NCBI GenBank assembly: GCA_020747065.1
Contig: JAGMVK010000016.1
Span: 496,001 to 560,000, forward strand
Origin: Cadophora sp. MPI-SDFR-AT-0126
Lineage: Eukaryota; Ascomycota; Leotiomycetes; Helotiales; Ploettnerulaceae
Reading direction: 5' to 3'
Length of the DNA stretch: 64,000 bases
The position numbers were made by a program, and so were the translations under genes. The notes below the pieces were generated by a model. That model did no database searches and was not told the DNA's origin. It saw nothing but the letters and a program-made list of their open reading frames with translations. Positions 10,691 through 20,302 of the stretch are shown here, piece after piece (the first letter of the stretch is position 1; each line of letters begins with the position of its first letter).

Positions 10691-11345
10691 AACTTCATCT
10701 TAGGATGACGAATGTACATGTCTCGTGAAGTTGGAGACTTCTTCGTATCAAATGGGGCGTCGTTGTCATCTGAGGTCCGCAAGCGACCAGCGGCTGAGAC
10801 AACGGCTGGAGAGGCACTAACTGAATTGGGAAGTGGCTCCCTGAATCCACGGATTGTGTTTGAAGGTTGACTGTTTGGTTGGGGTTGTGAAGGCAATACC
10901 AATGTGATTGGGGCTGAGATCGATGCGTCGTTGGGAAGAGATGAGATCGATGAGGAAGCTTGGTGGAGGATGAAGAGTCGCTTTTGGACCCGTGAGTGTT
11001 GTTTACATGGTCAAGGCGGTCGCTTCGGATCGTTGAAAAGGGGAAGATTGCACGATGTAATGACTTATGAGACAAACGCAGCGACCTAGTCCCTGTCAGT
11101 GCATCAAACTAGGCAATACGATCATACCTAGATATTCACCCGTCACTCAATCATGAGTGACCATTAGAGTTAAGGGCAGTTACAATGTTCTCAGAGCATT
11201 TTATGCCTCGATCTCAAGGCAGCAAATCTGGCGGGGTCTGGATCTTATCTTAGCGCCTTGGCAATATTTTCCACTAAAATATTTTTGAAGATTGTCTCCC
11301 CCGACCAGCAGTAACGACCTCTCACCACAACTCAATTCACTCAAA
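10691..11345. promoter_or_regulatory. Divergent upstream region of the APH-like gene and ENP1
   Basis: 655 bp separate the two start codons. Frames inside are Ser/Pro/His-rich without motifs. No specific operator is recognised. Confidence 0.4.
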
Positions 11346-12842
11346 ATGCCAAAAGCTACGACGCCTATATCCGGATCTCGCCAGGGGCGGAGACACAACC
11401 CCCTTGAAACAGATCTCACGGCGACTCCACTCAAGATCAAAGGCGAGAAACGCAAATCCAGACACCAAGATGAGGGTGACCAATTCGTGGACTCGAAAGC
11501 ATCGCGGAAGATTTTACGAATGGGTCAAGAACTTGCAGATGACGATGCAGAAGAGAATTCTGTCCAGCCAGCGAATAAAGCTTTCGATTTCGAGTCGAGG
11601 TTCGAGGACGATGACGACGAAGAGGTGCCAGGACAGGAGGAGTATGAAGAATGGGGAGATGAGGAGGTCGAGGAGATTGAGCTGGCGCCAGATGATTTAG
11701 AAACATTCAACAAGTTCTTTCCGACCCAGGAAGATCCCTTGCTGAGGCAGGGTTGGCCGGGTATGGCAGACGATGAGGAGGAAGAGGGACCTGGGACGAA
11801 TCTGGCGGATCTGATATTGGAGAAGATTGCTATGCACGAAGCGTCACAAGGGGCAAATGGTGGAAATTCTGCGCCGGGACCAATAGACGAGGATTTCAAG
11901 ATACCGCCAAAGGTTGTGGAGGTTTACACAAAGTTTGTTCCCCTGCTTCGGAGTGGTAGATCAGGCTAACAAATTCGCAGAGTTGGTCTTTTGTTATCGC
12001 GGTATAAGTCAGGAAAATTACCCAAACCATTTAAAATTCTTCCTACGGTTCCTCGCTGGGAGGATATCATCGAAATCACCCGACCAGAATCATGGACTCC
12101 AAACGCGATCTATGAGGCAACCAAGATTTTCGTCTCGAGTACGCCAGCCACCGCACAAAGATTTTTCGAGATGATAGTTCTGGAGAGGGTGCGCGAGGAT
12201 ATACACGAGACGAAGAAGCTGAATGTGCATTTGTTTAATGCCCTGAAGAAGGGTCTCTACAAGCCAGCTGCGTGGTTCAAAGGATTCCTATTTCCGTTGG
12301 TTGGAAGTGGCACTTGCACATTGCGGGAAGCGCAGATTATCTCTGCTGTCTTGGTCCGAGTTTCAGTGCCAGTTCTGCACTCTGCGGCCGCGATTAAAGG
12401 TCTGTGCGATATTGCTGCTCAGGAATCTTCTGCGGGTACTGAAGGAGGTGGTGCGACAAATATCTTCATTAAAGCTATGTTGGAGAAAAAGTACGCTTTG
12501 CCATATCAAGTCATTGATGCCTTGGTTTTCCACTTCCTGCGATTCCGAACAGTGGATACAACGAATGGAGGGGAGGCTATGTCAGGCGTGACTGGAGCTG
12601 GATCGAAAGACACAAAGCTTCCTGTCATTTGGCATCAATGTTTGTTGGCATTCGCGCAGAGATATAGGAACGATATCACCGAGGACCAAAGAGAAGCTCT
12701 GTTGGATCTGTTACTCACAAAAGGCCATTCAAAAATCGGTCCAGAAGTCAGAAGGGAGTTGCTAGAGGGTAGAGGTAGAGGTGTTCCTCTTGAGCCAGTA
12801 GCTCCGTCGTTTGATAATGATGATACAATGTTGGTAGATTAA
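11346..12842 (+). CDS. ENP1: Bystin / essential nuclear protein 1, 40S ribosome biogenesis factor
   Basis: Two exons (11346-11932, 11981-12842) give 482 residues. The first 160 are basic then strongly acidic and disordered, with Glu/Asp runs, as in yeast Enp1. The bystin domain follows, with FNKFFPTQEDP, NLADLILEKI, VGLLLSRYKSGKLPKPFKIL, RWEDIIEITRPESWTPNAIY, QRFFEMIVLERVREDI, LYKPAAWFKGFLFPL and LPVIWHQCLLAFAQRY, ending in IGPEVRRELLEGRGRG. The intron joins Lys to Val inside the YTKVGLLLSR helix. Enp1 binds pre-40S particles in the nucleolus and is needed for 20S pre-rRNA processing and export. It is a single-copy housekeeping gene in fungi and a good anchor for comparing gene order. Confidence 0.96.
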
Positions 12843-13198
12843 TTGTTGGAGTCTCGTACGGCTCGCTTCTTTTTAGACAAGACAAGACACTCGAATAAAT
12901 GTTTGTCGAACCCAATTGGTTCTTGGTAAACGGCATCTCGAATTGGCAAGTCGCTTCGTGGAGTGGAGGCGTTGTGAGAAGACGACGACTCCATTAGGCA
13001 ACGATTGAATGGCTGCGCCACATCAAATGATTGGACAGCTGCGACCTCAGCCTTCTTCATCACATACCACCACAGCTGAAGATAAACTTGACATCACCTT
13101 CATAAACCTTGCATTCGCAACATTTTCTGACAACAATTGAAAGATTCCACGACTCTCCCTCAAAAGTTATAACTTTTGTCTGGCTAATCTCACAAACA

Positions 13199-14373
13199 AT
13201 GTCGCGTGAGCCCACCATACCACGCAAAGGCATCTCAGAACCCAGCGTGGCAGTCCACCGTCCTTCATACACAGAACCATCCTCGTCTTCATCACAACCG
13301 CAGCCAGAAATACAGCACGAACAACAAAATCAAGATGATGAGCAAACGAACGAACCACCCCCCTATTCTGGACCAACTTCTTCAGCCATGACCCGCGCTC
13401 CGGCACCACAACCACAACCCACGTACCCTGGTCTCCCTCGTCTCAACTACTCCCTTTATACACCCCCAACGTTCACACTCTCAGAGGATCAGAAAACTCT
13501 CACATCACACTCCCCCGAACTTTCCATATACCCCACCAAGCTCATTTCTCTTATTCAATCCCTCGCCACTGTGCCGCCAAAACCGCAAATCCGCATTATA
13601 GGCAAGAGTTCCGGCGGCGATCTTGATTTCGACGTGAGGCTCAACTTGATGAATCTAATTGTTCCGGAGGAGGGTAAGGGTGGTAGTGGAAGCGGGAGGA
13701 TGAACTATGTTAAGGTTATTGGGAAAGGCGAGATGGGATTTAGGGGCGAGGGGAAGGAGGCGCTCGTACCAGATCTAAGAAGTCTAGAGGAGTGGGTGAG
13801 GAGGTATTGCGAAGATCAAAGTTCGATCAAACGGTTTGTTTACCTGATCTGCACCCTTCAATTTATGTCCATCAAGTTACGATGACGCTTAGCTCGACAA
13901 TTTGATTGAATATATCAGCTGACCACACCAGTTTCGTCCTCGAGAGAACAGTCATCAACTGGGACACATCCTACCTCGAAGGTCGTCTCCTCTCTCTCAT
14001 CTCAAGCACCTCCTATCGCGGCCACGTCACTCTATCCTTCCCACTCACACACAGCCGCGTAGTCGTGCATTCCCCAGACAAAGTCAACCGCTTTTTCTCC
14101 GACGTCACCAAGCTCTTCACAGGAACGAAGAAGTACGAAGTCGTCAAGAGCGTATGGCCGTATGCTGACGTTGCGAGGGGAGAGAACGGAGGTGCTGGAA
14201 GGAGATGTGCTGTCCAAGAAGAAGAGGTTTGGTTTGCGGATTGGCGAGATGCCATAAGACATGCTATCGTTGCCAAAAGGAAGGGGTGGGTTACGGTTGA
14301 GGACCGATTGGAGTTTTTGATGGAGCCGAAGCCAGGTGAGGTCGGGAAGCCCGCTGATTGGGGAAGCTTTTAG
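13199..14373 (+). CDS. Conserved-looking protein of unknown function
   Basis: Two exons (13199-13833, 13932-14373) give 358 residues. Residues 1-75 are Ser/Pro/Gln-rich and disordered with an EPPPYSGP segment. Then comes an ordered part beginning LPRLNYSLYTPPTF, with PKPQIRIIGKSSGGDLDFDV in the middle. The second exon has SFVLERTVINWDTSYLEGRL, YRGHVTLSFPLTHSRVVVHS, VNRFFSDVTKLF and DWRDAIRHAIVAKRKGWV. I do not recognise a named domain. The intron acceptor at 13931 is chosen because the first AG would bring a TGA into frame, whereas this one gives Arg-Phe-Val without a break. The gene follows ENP1 in the same direction after about 350 bp that show nothing else. Confidence 0.75.
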
Positions 14374-14768
14374 TGGAGTTTCGCTTGGTGATTTGGAGTC
14401 TATGGTTAGGAGACGATGTATAGTTTGTAATGTTGTTAACTCAAAATCAATTCCCGTCTATTTAGTTAGAGCCTTGCTGATGATTCGATCATGCTATAGT
14501 TGGTAATCATAATGAAATGTGAAAAGAACCACAATACTGGAATTCTTGTTTTATGAACCTCGGTCCGCTTGCTGAAACATTACTTGGAAGGGAATGAAGT
14601 TTCATTGTTTAGTTTTCTGAATTGAAATGACATGTCTTCAACATTTTCCCCACCCCGCCACACACCACTACCCCCAGTCTTCACGATCCCCTGACCCACC
14701 GACTTCACACCAGCCACCGATCCCCTATTTCACCCCTCGCTTAGCGTCAGTCACCGCGATCTTGGCAT
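14374..14768. other. Convergent intergenic space, no gene seen
   Basis: The stretch lies between two gene ends and contains a CCACC/CACCC-rich segment at about 14645-14740. It is probably 3' UTR sequence of one or both genes. Confidence 0.5.
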
Positions 14769-15787
14769 TTACAGGATCTGTTGCTCGCCATCAATCAAGC
14801 TGCCATTGGTGATGGCATAACCATGGGCTCTAGCAACAAGCGAGTACGATGGCAAGTACACATCGAGGAATGGCAAGACCTCAGCCGCGCCAGGGGTGTT
14901 ACGCCAGTCGCGCATCAGATCCATGGCAATACCGAACATGCCCAAAAGGTGGACACCAGCTTGCTCCATACGACGGTTTGCATCAGCGGCGATCTTGTCG
15001 TTGAATGTTCCGGAAGCGTCGGTGTTGGCCCAGACATCATATCCCTCAGCTCTGAGAGAAAGAGCTAGGAAGGAGGTGCAGACTTCAGTCACGATACCAG
15101 CGAGAATCACCTGCTTCTTTCCCGTTGCCTTGACGGCGGCGCGAAATTCGGCGTTATCCCAGGCATCGACTTCGCCGTTTCTCTCTGTTTTTTATGTTAG
15201 CCTTTGCTTACTTGAATAGCTATGGGTTGGATTTTGTTTAAATGTTGCGATTGAAATGGGAGAGCAGATGCTTACTGATGTATGGCGCATTTGGATGCAT
15301 CTAGTTGAGGGTCAGTACATTTCCATTCAAAGATTGGGTTTCTTTTCTTACATCAATGATCTCCTTTGGCAGAGCACCATTGGGACCTTATCTCTTGTCA
15401 GTATCCCGGTCGAATGAGACCTCGGGTGATTGCATACCAGTCTCAGCGGATGTGGTCAAGATGGTGGGCAGGTTGAAGAGGTTGCCAAGAGCTGCGTGAG
15501 CCAGAATGTTGTTTCTGTACTCAACAACACCATAGTCTCGGACCAGTTCGGTAAGTCCAATCTGGTGATCAACGACGAGGAGAACCTTTTAATAGATGTC
15601 AGTCCGGCTTGATGATAGTCCAGGATCATGTATTGACTTACAGCGTCGGTCTTGTTGAGACGGTCAAATGTGAAGCCAGTACCTGCATAGTGTCAGTTCC
15701 ACTCCAGTGAAGGGCTAATAATTGAGGCAAGTTACCCTCAACGGCTGCTGCAACTGCCAAAGTGGCGAAGACGGTGGAGAACTTCAT
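14769..15787 (-). CDS. Isochorismatase-family cysteine hydrolase with a signal peptide
   Basis: Six exons (15787-15736, 15682-15642, 15585-15438, 15386-15352, 15300-15276, 15184-14769) give 238 residues; all junctions keep phase. Residues 1-18 form a good signal peptide. The hydrolase core shows VLLVVDHQIGL (Asp37), NLPTILTTSAETGPNG, WDNAEFRAAVKATGKKQVIL and GIVTEVCTSF (nucleophile Cys136), then EGYDVWANTDASGTF. Asp and Cys of the Asp-Lys-Cys triad are clear; the lysine lies in the exon 6 region. The family includes isochorismatases, nicotinamidases and N-carbamoyl hydrolases, so the substrate is open. Secreted relatives in plant-associated fungi have drawn interest because plants make salicylate from isochorismate, but whether that applies here is unknown. 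Confidence 0.88.
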
Positions 15788-17198
15788 CTTGGAAAGATTT
15801 GAGAAGAGAGAAGATCTTGGAGTTGCAAGTCTGGATGTCTGAGTGGGTTGGTGAGATTCCGCTTGACGGCGACGTTCCCTCCTACTTATACTTTCTGCTG
15901 CAGTTCATTCAGCTAGGTTTCTACCCCATCTTCGATATCGCTTTCTCGTGAAAACGGATCTAGAGCTCCCTGGAGGTTGTCGGGGTGAAGCTCGGCGTTT
16001 GCCTCTTCCAGCAAGGGAGTAATCGCGCATTGCATGCCTCTTCATTTCCGTAAGAGGGGAACAACTTGGCAGAGTGGACTCACTGAGGCAATTCTGCAGT
16101 TTGTGCTACAGAAACTGTTGATCGAATTACCAATTGTTCCTTCCGTCACCGCTCCTCGACCTCAATCGAGGAAATGTATTGGTTTAGAGTTCCGCCGACG
16201 AGCTCACATGAGGTGGATCTCATGAACTCTGTACCACGGACCCCCGAGGTATTATATGCAAGTCAAGAAAATGTTCAGTGGCACTTGATCCGTTCTTCTA
16301 TGGCGAAATAAGGTTGCATGCCGCGAGACGGCATCGGTACGAGCCTCATCCTGACCAATATGCCCCGGTGCCAATATAATCGGTATGCAGATTGGTTGAG
16401 TCAGCTTCTCTAAGCGGCTTGTGGAGTTTTGTGAACCATTATTTTCATTCAAGATCAGAGGCGGAGGGTTTTGAGACCCGGGTATCGTTCCGTTCGGCAG
16501 TGAGGAGTGAGCATGATTGGAAGAAACATAATCCCAATGCAGTATGGTTTGCAGACAGGCATGACTGCATGCCCCCGCAATGCAGTTGATTATTCATCGC
16601 TTAACTCTGCAGGGGGAAGACTTACAAACAAAGGCTGGCACATGGCTGGCAACTGGTTCAGTACCAAATCCAGTTGATGATTGCAAATCTTGCGACGTAG
16701 ACTTCACTTCGATTACATTAAACCAGTCAATTGTGTCACTCGAATGTCATTGACATTCGTAAATCTCAATGCCGTGCTGCCATCCTAAATTTCGCCTAGC
16801 ACGGTTATTTCGCTTGGCCTCATCTGTAATACCCAAAAACTGCCAACCTCTGTTCTTCAGCATCTACGCCTGCTTTTATTCTCCCGCATCAAGTTTGAAG
16901 GTTTCGCAAATCTTCAAGACCACAACTATTCTAAGAGTGGCTTAATAGCTACGAAGGCAGTAAGTTCCACAAAGAAGATACTCAATATTGCAAAACAAAC
17001 GAACGAAAACAAAAAAAAGAGCAAAAAAGACCCTCTTGACCAGCAAGTGATGGAGCAACTGTAAGCACGAGACGACATTTACGAAATGTAAACCAACAGA
17101 GAGAGCACAAGAAACAAGAAAGGGTTGTTCCCCCGTCCACAACCTTGCCTCGAAAAACCGATGCCTCTCCGCAACCCATGAAAGTACGACATCTCATA
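15788..17198. other. 1.4 kb intergenic, no gene seen
   Basis: I find only short frames with no motif on either strand. The proximal 100 bp should hold the promoter of the isochorismatase-like gene. An A-rich run lies at about 16990-17020. Confidence 0.5.
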
Positions 17199-17669
17199 TC
17201 ACTTCTTGCGCCAAAGAGCTCTCGTCGCATCCGCAAGATGGTAAACCACATTTTCGTTCAATGGATCATCTTCAACAGGCCGTGTGACGAAATCCGGCGC
17301 TTTCCCAAGCTGTGGGCCAACTCCTCTAGTCCAAATGACTCTACCTTCGGTGTTTGTTGGTTCGTCCATTCCATTGTCGAAGTTCTCTGCGTCATTTCGG
17401 GTAATGGTCATAGCCTCTCCATCAGGACGTGTGATCGCCCAAGCCTCGAAGCGCTCCCAGAATGGCTCTTTGACTTCCTGTTCACCACTAGGCATGGATG
17501 CCATAGGTCTGCCCGCAGGCAATACCATATGAACGTTGCCTATTGCGGTCATGGAGAAGTCGTATGAAGCTATGGCCCAGGCTTTCCATTTGTTTTCTTT
17601 GTCAAGTCCTGCCGTGAGATTGGCTGTAAGCTCCCAGATCCCCTTTTCTACTTTATTCACGCAATCCAT
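17199..17669 (-). CDS. Small unrecognised protein, possible single-exon gene
   Basis: An open frame of 156 codons starts at an ATG. The product is Trp-rich and acidic, with KWKAWAIASYDFSMTAIGNV, FWERFEAWAITRPDGEAMTI and GRVIWTRGVGPQLGKAPDFV. Two AWAI segments suggest an ordered beta-rich fold. I do not recognise a family. It lies about 115 bp downstream of the membrane/coiled-coil gene on the same strand and might be its neighbour or, less likely, a further exon. Codon use and lack of stops favour a real gene, but this is the only support. Confidence 0.45.
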   Translation of the reverse strand: MDCVNKVEKGIWELTANLTAGLDKENKWKAWAIASYDFSMTAIGNVHMVLPAGRPMASMPSGEQEVKEPFWERFEAWAITRPDGEAMTITRNDAENFDNGMDEPTNTEGRVIWTRGVGPQLGKAPDFVTRPVEDDPLNENVVYHLADATRALWRKK

Positions 17670-17785
17670 TCCCAATACCCCAGGCTAACTCAGGCAAACC
17701 GAGCTACTCGATAGAAACCTAACTTTTTGGGGATATTCAACCAAGCTCATCCACTGATCAAGTCCTATTGTGAGGCAAGATGCTC

Positions 17786-18815
17786 TTAATATCCGTTGTT
17801 GCCCTTGATAATCTCTTCCATGTAGGAACGCATCTCTGCTACCCGACCCAGTAGTTCACTGGTCTCTTCCCGCAGTTTATGAATTGAGTCCTCTTGAGAC
17901 TCTGTTCGTCTAGCAAGATTTTAGCTGATCCCATTCGAGATATGGCTTATTCCTTGGTCGCTCACGATTGCACAAGACACATTTGATAAAATAGCATTCG
18001 TGACCGAAGTGTTTCTCTCTGAAGGGTCATTTCAAGCACTCTGTCCCTCACCAAATACCAACGAAACAATTGCGGCGTTTGTCCAAGTGTGAGAACAAAT
18101 ATGGCGCATACCCATAAAATACCCGCGAGATTGGGAGTTCCGGAGACGAAAACATCCAATGTGGAGCCAATGTCGCGGAAGAGTCGCCGTCGTCGATGTG
18201 GCGTCAGGGCCGGGAGTCCCACTTCTCGCGAATTCACACCCTCATTCACAGCCTCTGAGGGACTAGATAGTGGAAAGTTTACCTTTAACAACTCAGAAGC
18301 GATGTCCTTTTCAAGTTGAAATGGCTTGCGGAGAAGTTCTTGCAAGTGGTCCTTGAGGTTTGTTGTCTGCATCATACCTGTGTCTTCAATAGCAGATTCG
18401 ACGGACATGAGAATAGTGGACATTTCTGTAAAGCCATTTTTCAGGGTGCTGTAGCGTACATATATAAACGCCAAAATTGCCGCGGTAAAGGTGAGGATGC
18501 CCGTGACGCTGGCAGTGGTAGAGAGTGGACTGTCCTGTATCGCTATCGGAACTTGAGGATCCCAAAGGCAAAGCAGGTACAAGGTGACCAGTTGTCCGAC
18601 TTTAAGAACGACTACGTGTTGTGCTTCTCTTAGATGCCTGAATTATATTTGACATTGAAAGAGGCTGACATGATAATGCCTAAAGCGACCTCAGCCGCAC
18701 CTCTTGAAGTAAGCACATACATGTGCCTGAGGCCTAAATGCAGTAGTGGACTTACCAGAAGGACACAGAGCAAGGATATAAAATGCTGCTGAACTTGTGG
18801 GCCGATATTGGTCAT
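17786..18815 (-). CDS. Membrane protein with C-terminal coiled coil, unknown function
   Basis: The firm exons are one ending at 17966 (open back to about 18634) and the last exon 17909-17786. The middle exon has a hydrophobic segment TASVTGILTFTAAILAFIYV, a charged helical part (AIEDTG...LQELLRKPFQLEKDIASELL), a basic loop HRRRRLFRDIG, and a second membrane segment NLAGILWVCAIFVLTLGQTP. The last exon encodes a coiled coil (SIHKLREETSELLGRVAEMR) and ends KGNNGY. A first exon 18815-18756 with a clean GTAAGT donor is likely. The link between it and the main exon (a small exon near 18733-18690) is uncertain. Architecture resembles fungal proteins with two membrane helices and a cytosolic coiled coil; I assign no function. 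Confidence 0.6.
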
Positions 18816-19283
18816 TGCTTCTCATGGGCGATTGAAGGAATATGTAAGCCCTGATGTTAGGGGCGCTCTGAACATCAGTAAAGCGTCCTCAGTCTCAATA
18901 CTGGGTGCTGGCCTATTCAAGAGTGGCTCAGTGGCCAGCACATCTGCAGCCCACGGGTTGCATCGAATCACCGCTATTTTGGGCGACGACCACATGCAAG
19001 ATACCTAAGTATAGCTTGGGTTACATTTGGCTTGATCCATTTAGTAGGTCGTTCTTACTTAATATGTATCATACATTCCACCCTCGAAAAGCAGACCAAC
19101 ACCATTCTCAAGCCTTCAACGCAGGTCACAACGAAGTTGCTCGTTGGGAGACGGGGATCGTTCATCAGCAACCTCGAGCCAAGTTACAAGACTGACAAAA
19201 TCCAAAAATGGTAACATTCTCTCATTTCTGTGTTGGGATGGACTGGAACTTAGCAACTTTAGAGTTTAGCACACAACTCATCC
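18816..19283. promoter_or_regulatory. Divergent upstream region, no specific site recognised
   Basis: 468 bp lie between the start of the membrane/coiled-coil gene and the start of the ankyrin gene. No motif stands out. Confidence 0.35.
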
Positions 19284-20222
19284 ATGGCCAAGCCATGTTC
19301 CATTCAGCAATCAGCGGATTGCGCCAGCATGGATATTCGAGAGACGCAGTTATACCAAGCAGCAACCGAAGGCGACCTGACCAGGTTTACCGAACTGTTA
19401 AGCAGTGGATCGTGCTTCAGAGATAGAGATATTTTCCAGCCCGGTAAAAACCTCTCCGATCCAGAAAACGAGTCAGATCAGAATAAAATCAGTCAGCTCC
19501 TTCGGATCGCATTCTTTCAACGCCACCTAGCTATCATAGAACACCTGCTACAGCAACCCTCGCTTAAGGAGCTGCTCGGGCGACCAAATTGTATTGCAGA
19601 TGTCGGCGCGGTCATGACTGGTGATCCAGAAGTCGTGCGATTAATCGCAAAGGCAAATCCAACTTTCGCGACTGAATACAAGAAGATCGGTCACTGCCTA
19701 CCATCGGCTGTGAAACAATCTCTATGGCTTCCTAGGGACAAGTGTTTGCCTGTACTCAAAGTCCTTGTAGAATACGGCGCGAGATTCGATGTTAAGTCGG
19801 ACTACATGTGGCTTGCTTGCCAGCGACAAACATTGGAGACGGTTGAATTCCTCGAGAAACGAGGTTGTGTGCACTTGGTGCCTGAGTTGTATCCTAAGCT
19901 AGCTCTCATTTCTGGGGCTGCGTCGTATGGGAATATAGAGATGGTGAGGTGGTTCTTGGAAAACGGGGCGGACGTCAATTCCATACATCAAGAATCGTAC
20001 CCTGAATGGCACTCTGGACCACCAATTTGGGCTGCCGCGCATGGTGGCCATGCAGAAACGGTCGAGCTTCTTTTGCAACATGGCGCAGATCCGAATATTC
20101 CAACTAATGCCTCCAATTATCAGGGCGAGACAGCTTTGCAAGCTGCGCGGAGAGGGGGACATCATGACATTGTCCAGCTTCTGGAGAGTCGGTTTAGCAG
20201 AATTTTCCTTGACTGGCATTGA
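19284..20222 (+). CDS. Ankyrin-repeat protein
   Basis: A single exon encodes 312 residues. After a short N-terminal segment, an ANK-like unit starts at TQLYQAATEGDLTRFTELL. Weak units follow across the middle (LLRIAFFQRHLAIIEHLLQQ, CLPVLKVLVEYGARFDVKS). Three clear units end the protein: SGAASYGNIEMVRWFLENGA, WAAAHGGHAETVELLLQHGA and ALQAARRGGHHDIVQLLESR. No enzyme or NACHT domain is attached, so it is a stand-alone scaffold-type protein. An alternative start is Met16 (19329), right before the first repeat. Partners cannot be read from sequence. It lies 80 bp from the end of qutR, convergent. Confidence 0.85.
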   Translation: MAKPCSIQQSADCASMDIRETQLYQAATEGDLTRFTELLSSGSCFRDRDIFQPGKNLSDPENESDQNKISQLLRIAFFQRHLAIIEHLLQQPSLKELLGRPNCIADVGAVMTGDPEVVRLIAKANPTFATEYKKIGHCLPSAVKQSLWLPRDKCLPVLKVLVEYGARFDVKSDYMWLACQRQTLETVEFLEKRGCVHLVPELYPKLALISGAASYGNIEMVRWFLENGADVNSIHQESYPEWHSGPPIWAAAHGGHAETVELLLQHGADPNIPTNASNYQGETALQAARRGGHHDIVQLLESRFSRIFLDWH

Positions 20223-20302
20223 ATTATCGTGTACATTCTCATTAACCATATATACATACGCCCCCACCCAGACCATAATCACATGCATCAACGGTCCAGT
20301 TC

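Noticed and set aside
11525..11899. Serine-rich minus-strand frame inside ENP1
   Set aside because: It is the complement of the Glu/Asp-rich disordered region of bystin.
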